From Demetria terragena DSM 11295 (GTDB lineage Bacteria > Actinomycetota > Actinomycetes > Actinomycetales > Dermatophilaceae), in NCBI RefSeq assembly GCF_000376825.1, contig NZ_AQXW01000004.1:1736001-1800000 (forward strand): DNA of 64,000 nucleotides, written 5' to 3'. Positions 35,183 through 44,110 of the stretch are shown piece after piece; position 1 is the stretch's first letter; every line of letters starts with the position of its first letter. The notes beneath the pieces were generated by a model, which was given only the letters and a program-made list of their open reading frames with translations, ran no database searches and was not told the DNA's origin. Made by a program: the position numbers and the translations under genes.

Positions 35183-36664
35183 CTAGCGATCGGCCGTCGG
35201 GCCACGCCCACGCGGCCAGTGGTCGCCATCCTCGAGATTGGCCTGTCCTCGATCGCGGCGCTCGCCGCGTGGGTCGAGGCGCTCCTCATCCGTGTCGCTG
35301 ATCGCTCCGGGGGCGCCGCCGTGCGAGAACACCGGACCCTCGCTTGAGTCGCGGCCAATGATGTTGAAGACGATGTTGAGCACCACCGCCATGATCGCGG
35401 CCGAGGTGATGCCTGAGTCGAAGATGGTGCGGAACCAGTCCGGGAAGTGCTCCCAAATCTCTGGTCGCACGATAGGAGCCAAGCCGAAGGCGACCGACGT
35501 CGCGACGATGACGATGTTGGCGTTGCCACTGAAATCGACCTCTTTGAGAGTACGAATCCCGCTGGCCGCAACCGTCCCGAAGAGCACCAAACCCGCGCCG
35601 CCGAGGACAGACATCGGCACGGTGGCCACGAGCGCGCCCAGCACTGGGAAGAGTCCGAGGACGATCAGGATGCCACCGCCGTAGGCGACGACATAGCGGC
35701 TGCGGATGCCGGTGATCGCGACGAGGCCGACGTTCTGCGCAAATGCCGACAACGAGAAGCCATTGAAGACGCCCGCCACTGCCGTGCCGAGCGTGTCTGC
35801 GCGCAGACCATTGGTGACGGTGTCGCGGTCCGCCGGCTTCTCACACACCTCGCCGAGCGCGAGGATGTCGGCCGTCGCCTCAGTCATGATGACGAGCATC
35901 ACGATGAACAGCGAAATGATGGCGCTCGCCTCAAAAGTGGGCGCTCCGAAGTGAAAAGGCGTCGGCACTTGGAAGGTCTTGGCTTCACCGATCGCGTCGA
36001 GGTTGGCCATGCCGAGGGGAATGGCGATCAGAGTGCCGATCACCAATCCGAGCAGGATCGCGATCCGCCCGAAAAAGCCCGGCAGGAACCGATAGATCAG
36101 CACAATGATCAGGACGGTCAGTCCCGCCATACCTAGATGTTTGGCCTCACCGAATTCGGGTGACCCCACGCCGCCCATCGCCCAGTCGACCCCGACGGGT
36201 ATCAGTGACAGGCCGATCATCGTGATGACCGTTCCGGTCACAACCTCAGGGAAGAACCGCAGCAGCCGAGTAAATACGGGCGCCAGGATGAATCCGGCGA
36301 GACCCGCGACGATCAGGGCGCCGTAGATCTGCTGCAAGCCCTCGTGCCCACCGCCGGTCGAAGCGCCGATCGCCAACATGCTCGACACCGCCACGAACGA
36401 AGTGCCCTGCACGATGGGCTGACGCGCGCCGATCTTCCAGAAGCCCAAGGTTTGAAGCAAGGTCGCCAGGCCAGCCATAAACAGCGAAGCCGAGACGAGG
36501 TAGATCTGGTCAGCCGTCGACAGCTTGAACGCACCACCGATGATGATCGGCACCGCGACCACGCCGGCATACATGCTCAGGACGTGCTGGAAGGCGTAGA
36601 GAAGTGAAGGCCCCGGTGGCAGGACCTGGTCAACCGGGTGCTTCTCGGTGGCAGGCGCGGACAT
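35183..36664 (-). CDS. NCS2 nucleobase:cation symporter, probable urate/xanthine permease
   Basis: A 493-residue membrane transporter of the nucleobase-ascorbate family, with 12-14 hydrophobic segments. Family motifs include ARQPIVQGTSFVAVSS, TEATADILALGEV and the signature QNVGLVAITGIRSR. The polar C-terminal 45 residues are cytoplasmic. It is last in an operon with uricase, HIU hydrolase and OHCU decarboxylase, 5 bases after the uricase stop, so uric acid is the likely substrate, with xanthine as alternative. Confidence 0.9.
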   Translation of the reverse strand: MSAPATEKHPVDQVLPPGPSLLYAFQHVLSMYAGVVAVPIIIGGAFKLSTADQIYLVSASLFMAGLATLLQTLGFWKIGARQPIVQGTSFVAVSSMLAIGASTGGGHEGLQQIYGALIVAGLAGFILAPVFTRLLRFFPEVVTGTVITMIGLSLIPVGVDWAMGGVGSPEFGEAKHLGMAGLTVLIIVLIYRFLPGFFGRIAILLGLVIGTLIAIPLGMANLDAIGEAKTFQVPTPFHFGAPTFEASAIISLFIVMLVIMTEATADILALGEVCEKPADRDTVTNGLRADTLGTAVAGVFNGFSLSAFAQNVGLVAITGIRSRYVVAYGGGILIVLGLFPVLGALVATVPMSVLGGAGLVLFGTVAASGIRTLKEVDFSGNANIVIVATSVAFGLAPIVRPEIWEHFPDWFRTIFDSGITSAAIMAVVLNIVFNIIGRDSSEGPVFSHGGAPGAISDTDEERLDPRGERRDRGQANLEDGDHWPRGRGPTADR

Positions 36665-36669
36665 CTAGC

Positions 36670-37563
36670 TCACCAACCTTGGCCAGGGTCGAATGCGCTT
36701 GATTGCGAAGAGTTTTCGTCGCGTTGGATGGTTGCTTCGATGAGCCCGTACGGCCGGTCGTCGGCGTGGTGGACTTCGCAGTTGTTTTCCAACCCGAACG
36801 GCGTCAGGTCGAGCACGAAGTGGTGGTTGTTTGGGCAGGAGAATCGGATCTCCTCTAGTGAGTCGGCTGCGTCCAGGGCAGCGGTCCCCATTTCCCAGAT
36901 CGTGTGCTGGAGGGCATAGGAGTAGGCATTGGCGAAGGCTTTAGTGATCGCGTCGTACACCGCTGCGAAGGACGCCTCCCAGTCGACCTCCGTCGACCCG
37001 TGCCGCCATTGCGCCGTGACGTCCGTTGCCATGACGCGGTCATTGGTCGGCTTGAGCGTCGTGTATTTCTCCTCGTAGAACCCATGGAACTCCGAGTCCG
37101 TGGTCTTCAACACGGTCAGGTCTTTCAGCCCGGAGACGACCGCTTCCTCATCCGATGACTTGGTGACGGTGACCGTACGGACATAGTCCTTGTTGCGGAC
37201 GAACCCGTGCGGGGTTCCGTGAGCGCGCTCCCATGGGAACGCTTCGACCTTGACACGGCAACTCGTGATCTGCGGTACGTCATCGACGAAGTGCCTCGCC
37301 AGCGCGAGCGCCAAACCCTCTGGTGTTCGGGCCTGTTCACCGTGTTCCTTCATGAACGCGTTGACGGTGTTTTTGGTGGCGTCAGTCGTCAGGACCTGGG
37401 CTTGATCGCCGGTCTGGTGGGCATCGACGAAGTCGCCTTGGTGCGCAACACTGACGTTGTAATCGACCAGGTCGTGTTCGGCCTCGCGGCCGCCGTCGCG
37501 ATAGACGCGCACGACGTGGATTTCGGCCTTGCCGTATTGGTTGTGCCCCAGCACGTAGGACAT
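36670..37563 (-). CDS. Urate oxidase (uricase)
   Basis: A 297-residue cofactor-free oxidase converting urate to 5-hydroxyisourate with O2, releasing H2O2. The catalytic Thr and Lys are in TTDATKNTVNAF, FVRNKDYVRTVTV supplies the conserved Arg region, and TTDSEFHGFYEEKYTTL and NNHHFVLDL are uricase signatures. It is normally a cytosolic tetramer. It follows the HIU hydrolase gene by 3 bases and leads into the permease gene. Confidence 0.95.
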   Translation of the reverse strand: MSYVLGHNQYGKAEIHVVRVYRDGGREAEHDLVDYNVSVAHQGDFVDAHQTGDQAQVLTTDATKNTVNAFMKEHGEQARTPEGLALALARHFVDDVPQITSCRVKVEAFPWERAHGTPHGFVRNKDYVRTVTVTKSSDEEAVVSGLKDLTVLKTTDSEFHGFYEEKYTTLKPTNDRVMATDVTAQWRHGSTEVDWEASFAAVYDAITKAFANAYSYALQHTIWEMGTAALDAADSLEEIRFSCPNNHHFVLDLTPFGLENNCEVHHADDRPYGLIEATIQRDENSSQSSAFDPGQGW

Positions 37564-37566
37564 GTC

Positions 37567-37905
37567 TTAGCTCCCTCGATAGGTAGAGAAGGCGAACGGG
37601 CTGAGCAGCACCGGAACGTGATAATGCCGGTCGGTGTCCACCAGGAAAGTGATGGCGACCTCGGGGTAAAAGCCCTGAATTCCTTGGGCCTGAAACCAGT
37701 CACCGGTGGCGAAGGTGATGCGGTACGTGCTGGGCGCCAGGCCGTCGGGTGCGAGGTCGGGCACTCGCCCGTCGTCATTCGTCCTTCCCGCGCCGACTAT
37801 CGCCTCGCTGGCGGCATCATCCGCACGGACCGTCACGCTGACCTCGACTCCACGCGCCGGGTTTCCGGTGACGGCATCGAGTACGTGCGTGGACAGTGTT
37901 GCCAT
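37567..37905 (-). CDS. 5-Hydroxyisourate hydrolase (transthyretin-related)
   Basis: A 112-residue transthyretin-fold enzyme hydrolysing the uricase product to OHCU. N-terminal LSTHVLDAVTGNPARGVEV contains the active-site His, DTDRHYHVPVLLSPF the second His, and the C-terminal YRGS tetrapeptide is the diagnostic feature separating it from transthyretin. It lies between the OHCU decarboxylase and uricase genes. Confidence 0.95.
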   Translation of the reverse strand: MATLSTHVLDAVTGNPARGVEVSVTVRADDAASEAIVGAGRTNDDGRVPDLAPDGLAPSTYRITFATGDWFQAQGIQGFYPEVAITFLVDTDRHYHVPVLLSPFAFSTYRGS

Positions 37906-37924
37906 ATCAGCCTCCTGGTGGGGG

Positions 37925-38434
37925 TCAGTCGGTGAGCAGTCCCTCGAGACGCAGCCGAGTGATCTGTCGAAGTTGTTCGCGGACCTCGGCCCGCTCGGTG
38001 TGGTCGTCCTGATCTAGCCGTCGAGTGAGTTCGGCGAGCATGTCTTCCGGGCTGCGACCGGCGGCGCGGATCAGGAAGACCCGGTTGAAGCGTTCCTCGT
38101 AGGCGACATTGCCTGCGCGCAGACGGGTCTGAACGTCGGCGTCCGCATCTGCCACGCTCGCCTGTTCCTCGCGGCTCCACTGCGCGTCGGCACCGCTGCC
38201 GGCGGCGCGGTCACCGATGCGCGGGTGACCCGACAGCGCGTCGTCAATGGCGGAGTCGCTGATGCCCGCAAACGCACGGTCGCAATCCGCCAAGACATCC
38301 TCAACGGTGGCGAAGGGACGATGGGCTAGCAGCGCACGTACCCATTCTGGGCTCGCGCAGCAGGCCAACAGCACGTCACTCAGATTGGTCGATTCTGCCG
38401 AGTTCAGTTGTTCCAGAGACAGTTTGGTCGTCAT
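37925..38434 (-). CDS. OHCU decarboxylase
   Basis: A 169-residue enzyme that decarboxylates OHCU to S-allantoin. The motif HPRIGDRAA with its catalytic His, and EEQASVADAD plus FNRVFLIRAAGRSPEDMLAEL are characteristic. ATG 38434 is chosen as start because it overlaps the IclR stop (ATGA) and has GGAGG nearby; the frame upstream runs inside the iclR gene. It is the second gene of the five-gene leftward operon. Confidence 0.93.
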   Translation of the reverse strand: MTTKLSLEQLNSAESTNLSDVLLACCASPEWVRALLAHRPFATVEDVLADCDRAFAGISDSAIDDALSGHPRIGDRAAGSGADAQWSREEQASVADADADVQTRLRAGNVAYEERFNRVFLIRAAGRSPEDMLAELTRRLDQDDHTERAEVREQLRQITRLRLEGLLTD

Positions 38435-39201
38435 GACGCCTCCGCGCCGCTGTCGAGTTGGGCTGCGAGGCGTCGGGCGACCTTCTGTAGCGCCGGGAGA
38501 ATCCGGTCCTCCAACGCTGGGTTGAGCCGCGGCTCGGGCGCCGAAAGCGAAACGGCGAATTGGGCCGTTGCGCTTGGGACCGGGACGGCCAGGCATCGCA
38601 CGCCCGCCTCCATCTCGCCGGTTTCCGCGGCAAAGCCAAGCGTGCGGACCTCGGCAAGTTGGGCGATGAGCGCCTCGGGGTCAGTCATCGTGTGCGGCGT
38701 CTGCGCTCGCATCCCGGTACGCCCGAGAATGGCGCGAGCTTGATCGTCCGTCAGCATGGACAACAGCGCTTTGCCCGCCGCTCGGCAGTGCAGCGGTACG
38801 TGCTTGCCGAGTTCGGTGAACATGCGCATCGCACGAGGTGCCGGCACTTGGCTGACGTAGACCAACTGATCGCCATCGAGCGTCGCGAGATTGACTGTCT
38901 CGCCGAATTCTTTGACTAGAGAGTCAATTTCGCGCGTGCTTCGGGATCCGAAACCCTCACGTGCCGTGTTGCCGAGCGGAATGAGCCGGACGCCTAGGGC
39001 GTAGCGACGGTCGGGCAATTGACGCAGGTAGGAGCGATCGACCAGCGTCCTGACCAAGCGATGAATCGTCGGCATCGGCAACTGAGCCTCGGCGCTGATG
39101 TGGCTGAGCGTCGCCTCTCCACCAGCGGCGTCCACGACTTCGAGGATCTCCAAGGCGCGCGTCACCGACTGCACACCGCTGGGTCGTGGTTGGCTACACA
39201 T
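38431..39201 (-). CDS. IclR-family regulator of purine catabolism
   Basis: A 256-residue regulator. The N-terminal winged helix (QSVTRALEILEVVDAAGG, then PMPTIHRLVRTLVDRSYL) is followed by the effector domain (HCRAAGKALLSMLTDDQ, a typical IclR segment). Homologues in urate and allantoin clusters repress and respond to ureides or glyoxylate. The start at 39201 has GGAGGA 10 bases upstream. Being first in the operon and having a dyad at its own promoter, it probably autoregulates. It is divergent from the malic enzyme gene. Confidence 0.87.
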   Translation of the reverse strand: MCSQPRPSGVQSVTRALEILEVVDAAGGEATLSHISAEAQLPMPTIHRLVRTLVDRSYLRQLPDRRYALGVRLIPLGNTAREGFGSRSTREIDSLVKEFGETVNLATLDGDQLVYVSQVPAPRAMRMFTELGKHVPLHCRAAGKALLSMLTDDQARAILGRTGMRAQTPHTMTDPEALIAQLAEVRTLGFAAETGEMEAGVRCLAVPVPSATAQFAVSLSAPEPRLNPALEDRILPALQKVARRLAAQLDSGAEAS

Positions 39202-39236
39202 GGTGTCGACATCCTCCAGATTGAGACACTCTCGTA

Positions 39237-39253
39237 ATTCCGTGCTACGGAAT
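39237..39253. promoter_or_regulatory. IclR operator candidate
   Basis: ATTCCGTGCTACGGAAT is a perfect 7-base inverted repeat with a 3-base spacer. It lies between the divergent iclR and malic enzyme genes and abuts the proposed iclR -10 box. IclR-family regulators often bind such short TTCCG/CGGAA dyads. A second dyad TCTACA-N8-TGTAGA (39253-39272) adjoins it. Confidence 0.6.
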
Positions 39254-39278
39254 CTACACTCCACAATGTAGAAATCAA
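39251..39278 (-). promoter_or_regulatory. Promoter of the iclR-uricase operon
   Basis: On the minus strand TTGATT (39278-39273) and TAGATT (39256-39251) are separated by 16 bases, a good sigma-70-type pair. Transcription would start near 39244, inside the dyad at 39237-39253. A regulator bound there would therefore block it. The ribosome site and start codon follow at about 39211 and 39201. Confidence 0.5.
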
Positions 39279-39306
39279 GTGCATCGTTGGTGACAAGGAG
39301 AACTAG

Positions 39307-40704
39307 ATGTCAGCGCCAAGTCCCGGGTATTCGATCACCGTCCGAGTCGAGTGCCCGACTGACCCGTCTGCGACCGCACGACTTTCGACAGCAATCGCTG
39401 AGGCGGGCGGGCAGGTCACGGCGCTCGACGTCGCGGAGAGTCGCCACGACGCGATGATCGCGGACGTCAGCTGCAACGCGTCCGGCGAGGACAACGCCGA
39501 GCAAATCACTGACGCCATCGACGCACTCGACGGTTTCGTCGTCAAGAAGACCTCAGACGCGACGTTTCTGCTGCACATTGGCGGCAAGATCGAGGTCAGG
39601 CCCAAAGTTGACCTCAAGCACCGTGACGACCTGAGCCGGGCGTACACCCCCGGCGTGGCAAGAGTCTGTCTTGCCATCGCCGAGAAGCCCGAGGACGCAC
39701 GGCGACTCACCATCAAGCGCAACACAGTTGCCGTCGTGACAGACGGGTCGGCTGTGCTCGGGCTTGGGAACATTGGGCCGGCTGCTGCCCTACCGGTCAT
39801 GGAAGGCAAAGCGGCGCTGTTCAAGCAGTTCGCTAACGTCGACGCCTGGCCGGTTTGCTTGGACACCCAGGACGCCGATGAGATCGTCAACATCGTGAAG
39901 GCGCTAGCGCCGGTCTATGGCGGCGTAAACCTGGAGGACATCTCCGCCCCAAGGTGTTTCGAGATTGAGGAGAGACTGCGCGACGAGCTCGACATCCCGG
40001 TCTTCCACGACGATCAACACGGCACGGCCATCGTCACGCTGGCAGCCCTCATCAATGCGCTCAAGGTCGTCAACAAGCGCATCGAGGACGTGCGGATCGT
40101 CGTGAGCGGCGTAGGGGCGGCCGGCACCGCGATCATCAAGCTGCTGATTGCGGCCGGTGCGCAAGGAAAGAACATCATCGGCTGCGACAGCAAGGGCGCG
40201 GTGACCCACGTCAAAGAGGGCTCCGGCGCAACCCGCGAATGGTTGGTCGAGCACACCAACCCAGAGAAGCGCTCTGGCTCCCTGTCCGAGATGCTCGCCG
40301 ACGCTGACGTCTTCATTGGTGTCTCCGCCCCGAACATCCTTACGGTCAACGACGTGGCGACGATGGCCGATGCTGCCATCGTGTTCGCCATGGCCAACCC
40401 CGTGCCCGAAGTCGATCCGATCGGCGCCGCCGAGCACGCTGCGGTCGTCGCGACCGGACGCAGCGACTTCCCCAACCAGATCAATAACGTGCTCGCCTTC
40501 CCCGGCTTCTTCCGTGGACTCCTTGATGGCGGCACCAGCGATATCGAGGACGAGATGTTGTCCGCCGCAGCCGAGGCGATCGCTGGCTGCGTCGCGGACA
40601 GCGAACTCAACGCGAGCTTCATCGTGCCCAGCGTCTTCGACCCCGAAGTGGCACCTGCGGTCGCCGAGGCCGTGGCGGAGGTCGCCAAGGCCAAGCGGCA
40701 ATGA
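39307..40704 (+). CDS. NAD(P)-dependent malic enzyme with N-terminal ACT domain
   Basis: A 465-residue enzyme that decarboxylates malate to pyruvate. Residues 8-80 form an ACT-like regulatory domain ([20 protein letters not shown]). The catalytic part includes [26 protein letters not shown], the metal-binding [14 protein letters not shown] and the Rossmann [15 protein letters not shown] precedes the start. It overlaps the following gene by 4 bases. In this locus it could return glyoxylate-derived malate to pyruvate. Confidence 0.92.
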   Translation: MSAPSPGYSITVRVECPTDPSATARLSTAIAEAGGQVTALDVAESRHDAMIADVSCNASGEDNAEQITDAIDALDGFVVKKTSDATFLLHIGGKIEVRPKVDLKHRDDLSRAYTPGVARVCLAIAEKPEDARRLTIKRNTVAVVTDGSAVLGLGNIGPAAALPVMEGKAALFKQFANVDAWPVCLDTQDADEIVNIVKALAPVYGGVNLEDISAPRCFEIEERLRDELDIPVFHDDQHGTAIVTLAALINALKVVNKRIEDVRIVVSGVGAAGTAIIKLLIAAGAQGKNIIGCDSKGAVTHVKEGSGATREWLVEHTNPEKRSGSLSEMLADADVFIGVSAPNILTVNDVATMADAAIVFAMANPVPEVDPIGAAEHAAVVATGRSDFPNQINNVLAFPGFFRGLLDGGTSDIEDEMLSAAAEAIAGCVADSELNASFIVPSVFDPEVAPAVAEAVAEVAKAKRQ

Positions 40705-41954
40705 CTGAGAACCCACCTCCAGTCGAGTCACTGCTCACCACTCTCGACTCCACCCTCGCCGATGCGGATTCCTTTTTAGCGCAGCACTATCCGGGAGATC
40801 GCGTTGACCGGCAGCCGGTGCACACGGTGTATGTGCCTGCCGACCGTTTCTCGGCCGACGCTGTGAGCCAGTGGGGTGCGGAAGCGCGTCGGCTCCTCGA
40901 TACCTTCGCGCCAGACGTGGGCTCACTTGCTCGCGCCGTGGACGCGCCAGAAGATGAGGTTGCACCGGCATACGAGGCGATGCGGACCAAGTTGGAGCAC
41001 GAGCCTGTTGAAGACCTGCGCGTCGACTTCGAAGACGGCTACGGAAGGCGTCCCGACGACGTCGAGGACAAACACCTGAGTGCGGCCATTGCGGGGCTCA
41101 AGGCGATGGCCGACAGCGGGACCCGTCCGCCTTGGTTTGGCATCCGCTTCAAGTGTTTCGAGGCGCCAACTCGCGAGCGCGGCGTGCGAACGCTCGCCCA
41201 GTTTGTGGAAGGCTTCGCCGAGGCCAGAGCGCTTCCGGACGGCTTCACGCTCACTCTGCCGAAGGTCACCTCCGTGGACCAGGTGGAAGCCATGGTGACC
41301 GCCGCAGAATGGCTTGAGGCGACGTACGAACTCGATTCTGGCGCTGTCGGATTCGAGATTCAGGTCGAGACGGCACAAGCGATCTTGGGCGCGGACGGCG
41401 CCGCTACCGTCGCGGCCATGGTGCACGCCGCACGCGGGCGCGCAACGTCACTGCATTACGGGACATTCGACTACAGCGCGGGCCTTGGCATTGCAGCCGC
41501 CCACCAACGCGCCGATCATCCGGCGGCCGATCACGCGAAGTTCGTCATGCAACTGGCCGCCGCGCAGACTGGCGTACGGATGAGCGACGGGTCCACGAAC
41601 GTGATCCGGTTTGGCTCAGCTGAGGATGCTGCAGCGACGTGGCGGCTTCATGCCGGATTGGTCGACCGTGCACTGGTGCGCGGCATCTACCAGGGCTGGG
41701 ACATGCACCCTGGCCACTTGGTATCCCGCTACCTGGCGACGTACCGCTTCTTCCGCCGGGCCATGCCAGATGCCTGCGCCCGGCTGAAGTCCTATGTCGC
41801 CAAAGTCGAGGGCGACGTGATGGACGAACCCGCCAGTGCGCGCATGCTCTCCCACGCCCTGCTGCGTGGAATGCAGTGTGGCGCCGTGAGTTCCGCTGAG
41901 GTTCAGGCCATTTCTGGGCTGGATGAAGACGCCCTCGTCGCGCTTACTCGCTGA
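40701..41954 (+). CDS. CitE/HpcH-like TIM-barrel protein (DUF6986-type)
   Basis: A 417-residue protein of the aldolase/citrate-lyase-beta superfamily. Mg-binding and substrate segments visible are RVDFEDGYG, GFEIQVETAQAI and LHYGTFDYSAG, and QGWDMHPGHLVSRY resembles the CoA-binding end of malyl-CoA lyases and malate synthases. Length exceeds CitE (about 300). It overlaps the malic enzyme gene (ATGA) and sits in the urate cluster. A role in condensing or cleaving malate/glyoxylate-type acids is an inference. The 3' end overlaps the convergent NAT gene by 11 bases. Confidence 0.75.
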   Translation: MTENPPPVESLLTTLDSTLADADSFLAQHYPGDRVDRQPVHTVYVPADRFSADAVSQWGAEARRLLDTFAPDVGSLARAVDAPEDEVAPAYEAMRTKLEHEPVEDLRVDFEDGYGRRPDDVEDKHLSAAIAGLKAMADSGTRPPWFGIRFKCFEAPTRERGVRTLAQFVEGFAEARALPDGFTLTLPKVTSVDQVEAMVTAAEWLEATYELDSGAVGFEIQVETAQAILGADGAATVAAMVHAARGRATSLHYGTFDYSAGLGIAAAHQRADHPAADHAKFVMQLAAAQTGVRMSDGSTNVIRFGSAEDAAATWRLHAGLVDRALVRGIYQGWDMHPGHLVSRYLATYRFFRRAMPDACARLKSYVAKVEGDVMDEPASARMLSHALLRGMQCGAVSSAEVQAISGLDEDALVALTR

Positions 41955-42813
41955 TCCGGCGTAGGTCACGGACTCGATCCGTGAGTCGGATGGTCTCTTC
42001 AATGTTGAGCGCGACAGTGGCTCGACCGAGGAGGTCCGGCAGTTCGTCGAGCGCATACGGCCTCGCCTGTGGTCGCTCTCCGCGACGCCCGACAGTCACA
42101 GTCTCGTGCGTGATCGTCGTGAGTGCAGGGGTCCCGTCGCTGGCAACGCCGTGCTGATTGACGGTCAGGCTGCGCCGGAAATGTGAGGCGGGCGCAGTGC
42201 TCGTCCAGTGATGACCCATCTCGACGTCAACCGGACGCACGGGCAACTCATCGGTGACGTGCATTCGCTCCCACTTGCCGGTCCGGTTCCGCCACAGTTC
42301 CCATGCCACTCCGCCGGGCTGCTCGGCCTGGGTGGCACGGATTCGATGTGGCCATAGCCCACCCCGCAGTTCGCCGCCGTCGCGCAACTCGATCGGCCCA
42401 AGCGGCGGCACCCCGATGCCTGGATCGACGAGATAGCGGCGGCCGTCAAGCTCGACGACCAGGTCGAGGTGCGTGCGCGGCGCCGCGTCCGGATCACCGA
42501 CACGAGCCAGGTGCGGCTGCACGTGATAACCGAGCCGGTCCAGAACGGCGTGAAAGAGCGTTGCGTGTTCGAAGCAATAGCCGCCCCGCCGCCGTTGAAC
42601 AAACTTCTCCTGCACGGCTGCGAGCGAAACGCCTTGATGCTGAGCCAGCAGAACGTCGAGGTTCTCGAACGGGAAGGTCCGCGCGTGCGCTGTCTGGAGC
42701 CGACTCAACGCAACGAGTGAGGGCTCCTCTTCCGAGGCTCCTATCCGGACGAGATAGGCCTCCAGGTCGAGCGCGGTCGTATTCCAAGTCACGTGCGAAG
42801 CATGCAACCTCAA
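41944..42813 (-). CDS. Arylamine N-acetyltransferase
   Basis: A 289-residue NAT enzyme transferring acetyl from acetyl-CoA to arylamines or hydrazines. The Cys-His-Asp triad is visible: Cys in RRGGYCFEH near residue 77, His in RTHLDLVV near 114, and Asp in LVDPGIG near 129. Its endogenous role in actinobacteria is in sterol or aromatic metabolism or xenobiotic detoxification. It lies on the opposite strand within the purine locus and is probably unrelated to it. Confidence 0.9.
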   Translation of the reverse strand: MRLHASHVTWNTTALDLEAYLVRIGASEEEPSLVALSRLQTAHARTFPFENLDVLLAQHQGVSLAAVQEKFVQRRRGGYCFEHATLFHAVLDRLGYHVQPHLARVGDPDAAPRTHLDLVVELDGRRYLVDPGIGVPPLGPIELRDGGELRGGLWPHRIRATQAEQPGGVAWELWRNRTGKWERMHVTDELPVRPVDVEMGHHWTSTAPASHFRRSLTVNQHGVASDGTPALTTITHETVTVGRRGERPQARPYALDELPDLLGRATVALNIEETIRLTDRVRDLRRISE

Positions 42814-42979
42814 GTCGACCTGAAGTCAAGCGAACCCTTGCCCTGAGGCAGGACTACTGCAGTTCGCCACCACATCAATGTGAGTCGCCTGGGTTCGCCC
42901 TGCCCAAGGACTGAACTGCCGTAGGAATGTCTGGGCCGAAGAGATTGGTTCTCGCCGTGAGCCGGGGCAGGATGCACGT

Positions 42980-44110
42980 ATGAAGGTCGTCGTCGCCGTA
43001 GACAAGTTCAAGGGCTCGCTCACCGCAGCTGAGGTGGGCGACCACCTCCGCCGCGGCTTGACCGCCGACCGCAATGACCTCGAGGTCGTGTGCGTACCCA
43101 TCGCAGACGGCGGGGATGGCACGCTCGCGGCCGCCCTTGCCGCGGGGTACGCCCCCGTCTCCGTGGAGGTGCGCGGGCCAACTGGCCAGGCGGTCCACAC
43201 ACAGATCGCCGTCTACGAACACACAGCGGTCGTCGAACTTGCGACCACCTGCGGGCTGGAACGTCTCCCGGAGGGTCGCCTCGCCGCACTCACCGCTTCG
43301 ACCGAGGGCGTGGGCCAGGCGATCGCGGCAGCGTTGGACGCTGGCTGTCGCACGATCGTCCTCGGGCTGGGCGGCAGCGCGAGCACCGACGCCGGAGCCG
43401 GCATCCTGACCGCGCTCGGGGCCCGCATCCTGACCGCCGAAGGCACACCGGTGCGGCCGGGTGGGGAGGGATTGGCCTCCGCGGTTGACCTCGAGCTGAC
43501 TGCAGCGATTGATCGACTGCGCGGTATCAACCTCATCATTGCCAGCGACGTCGACAATCCCCTCACGGGCCGCAAGGGCGCGGCGGCGGTCTACGGGCCA
43601 CAGAAAGGGGCGAGTGCTGACGAGGTCCGCGTCCTTGACTCCGCGCTCGCGCGGTTTGCTCGCCTCGTCGCAGACGCCACCGGGACGGACTGCAGCCCGC
43701 TGCCGGGTGCTGGGGCGGCGGGTGGCGCCGGATTCGCGGCCTATGTCCTTGGTGGCACGTTTCGCCCGGGCATCGAGCTCATCCTCGAACTGGTCGACCT
43801 GGAGTCCCACCTCGACGACGCCGATTTGGTCATCACCGGCGAAGGCTCCCTCGATGAGCAGAGCCTCAACGGCAAAGCTCCCGTTGGCGTAGCGGCCGCG
43901 GCGACGCGGCACAGCGTGCCGGTGGTGGCCGTTGCGGGGCAGGTCTCGGTCGACCCGGAACGATTGCGTGAGAATGGGATTCGACGGACATACGCCCTGA
44001 CGGACCTCAACCCCGATGTGGACGAGTGCATCGCGTCTGCCGGGCCGCTCTTGCAGCAGCTCGCTCAGCAAGTCATCGCCATTCACGAGGCAGGAGAGCC
44101 GATTTCATGA
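42980..44110 (+). CDS. Glycerate 2-kinase (GlxK/GarK family)
   Basis: A 376-residue kinase phosphorylating glycerate to 2-phosphoglycerate. VVAVDKFKGSLTAAEV at the N-terminus, PIADGGDGT, GLGGSASTDAGAGIL and GAAGGAGFA are signatures of the family. In enterobacterial allantoin clusters the same enzyme closes the glyoxylate - tartronate semialdehyde - glycerate route. Glyoxylate carboligase and the reductase are not in the window. It overlaps allB by 4 bases (ATGA). Confidence 0.92.
   Translation: MKVVVAVDKFKGSLTAAEVGDHLRRGLTADRNDLEVVCVPIADGGDGTLAAALAAGYAPVSVEVRGPTGQAVHTQIAVYEHTAVVELATTCGLERLPEGRLAALTASTEGVGQAIAAALDAGCRTIVLGLGGSASTDAGAGILTALGARILTAEGTPVRPGGEGLASAVDLELTAAIDRLRGINLIIASDVDNPLTGRKGAAAVYGPQKGASADEVRVLDSALARFARLVADATGTDCSPLPGAGAAGGAGFAAYVLGGTFRPGIELILELVDLESHLDDADLVITGEGSLDEQSLNGKAPVGVAAAATRHSVPVVAVAGQVSVDPERLRENGIRRTYALTDLNPDVDECIASAGPLLQQLAQQVIAIHEAGEPIS

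Noticed and set aside
42875-44086. 403-codon minus-strand frame opposite glycerate kinase
   Set aside because: The plus-strand kinase is coupled to allB and has all family signatures; the antisense frame has no recognisable domain.
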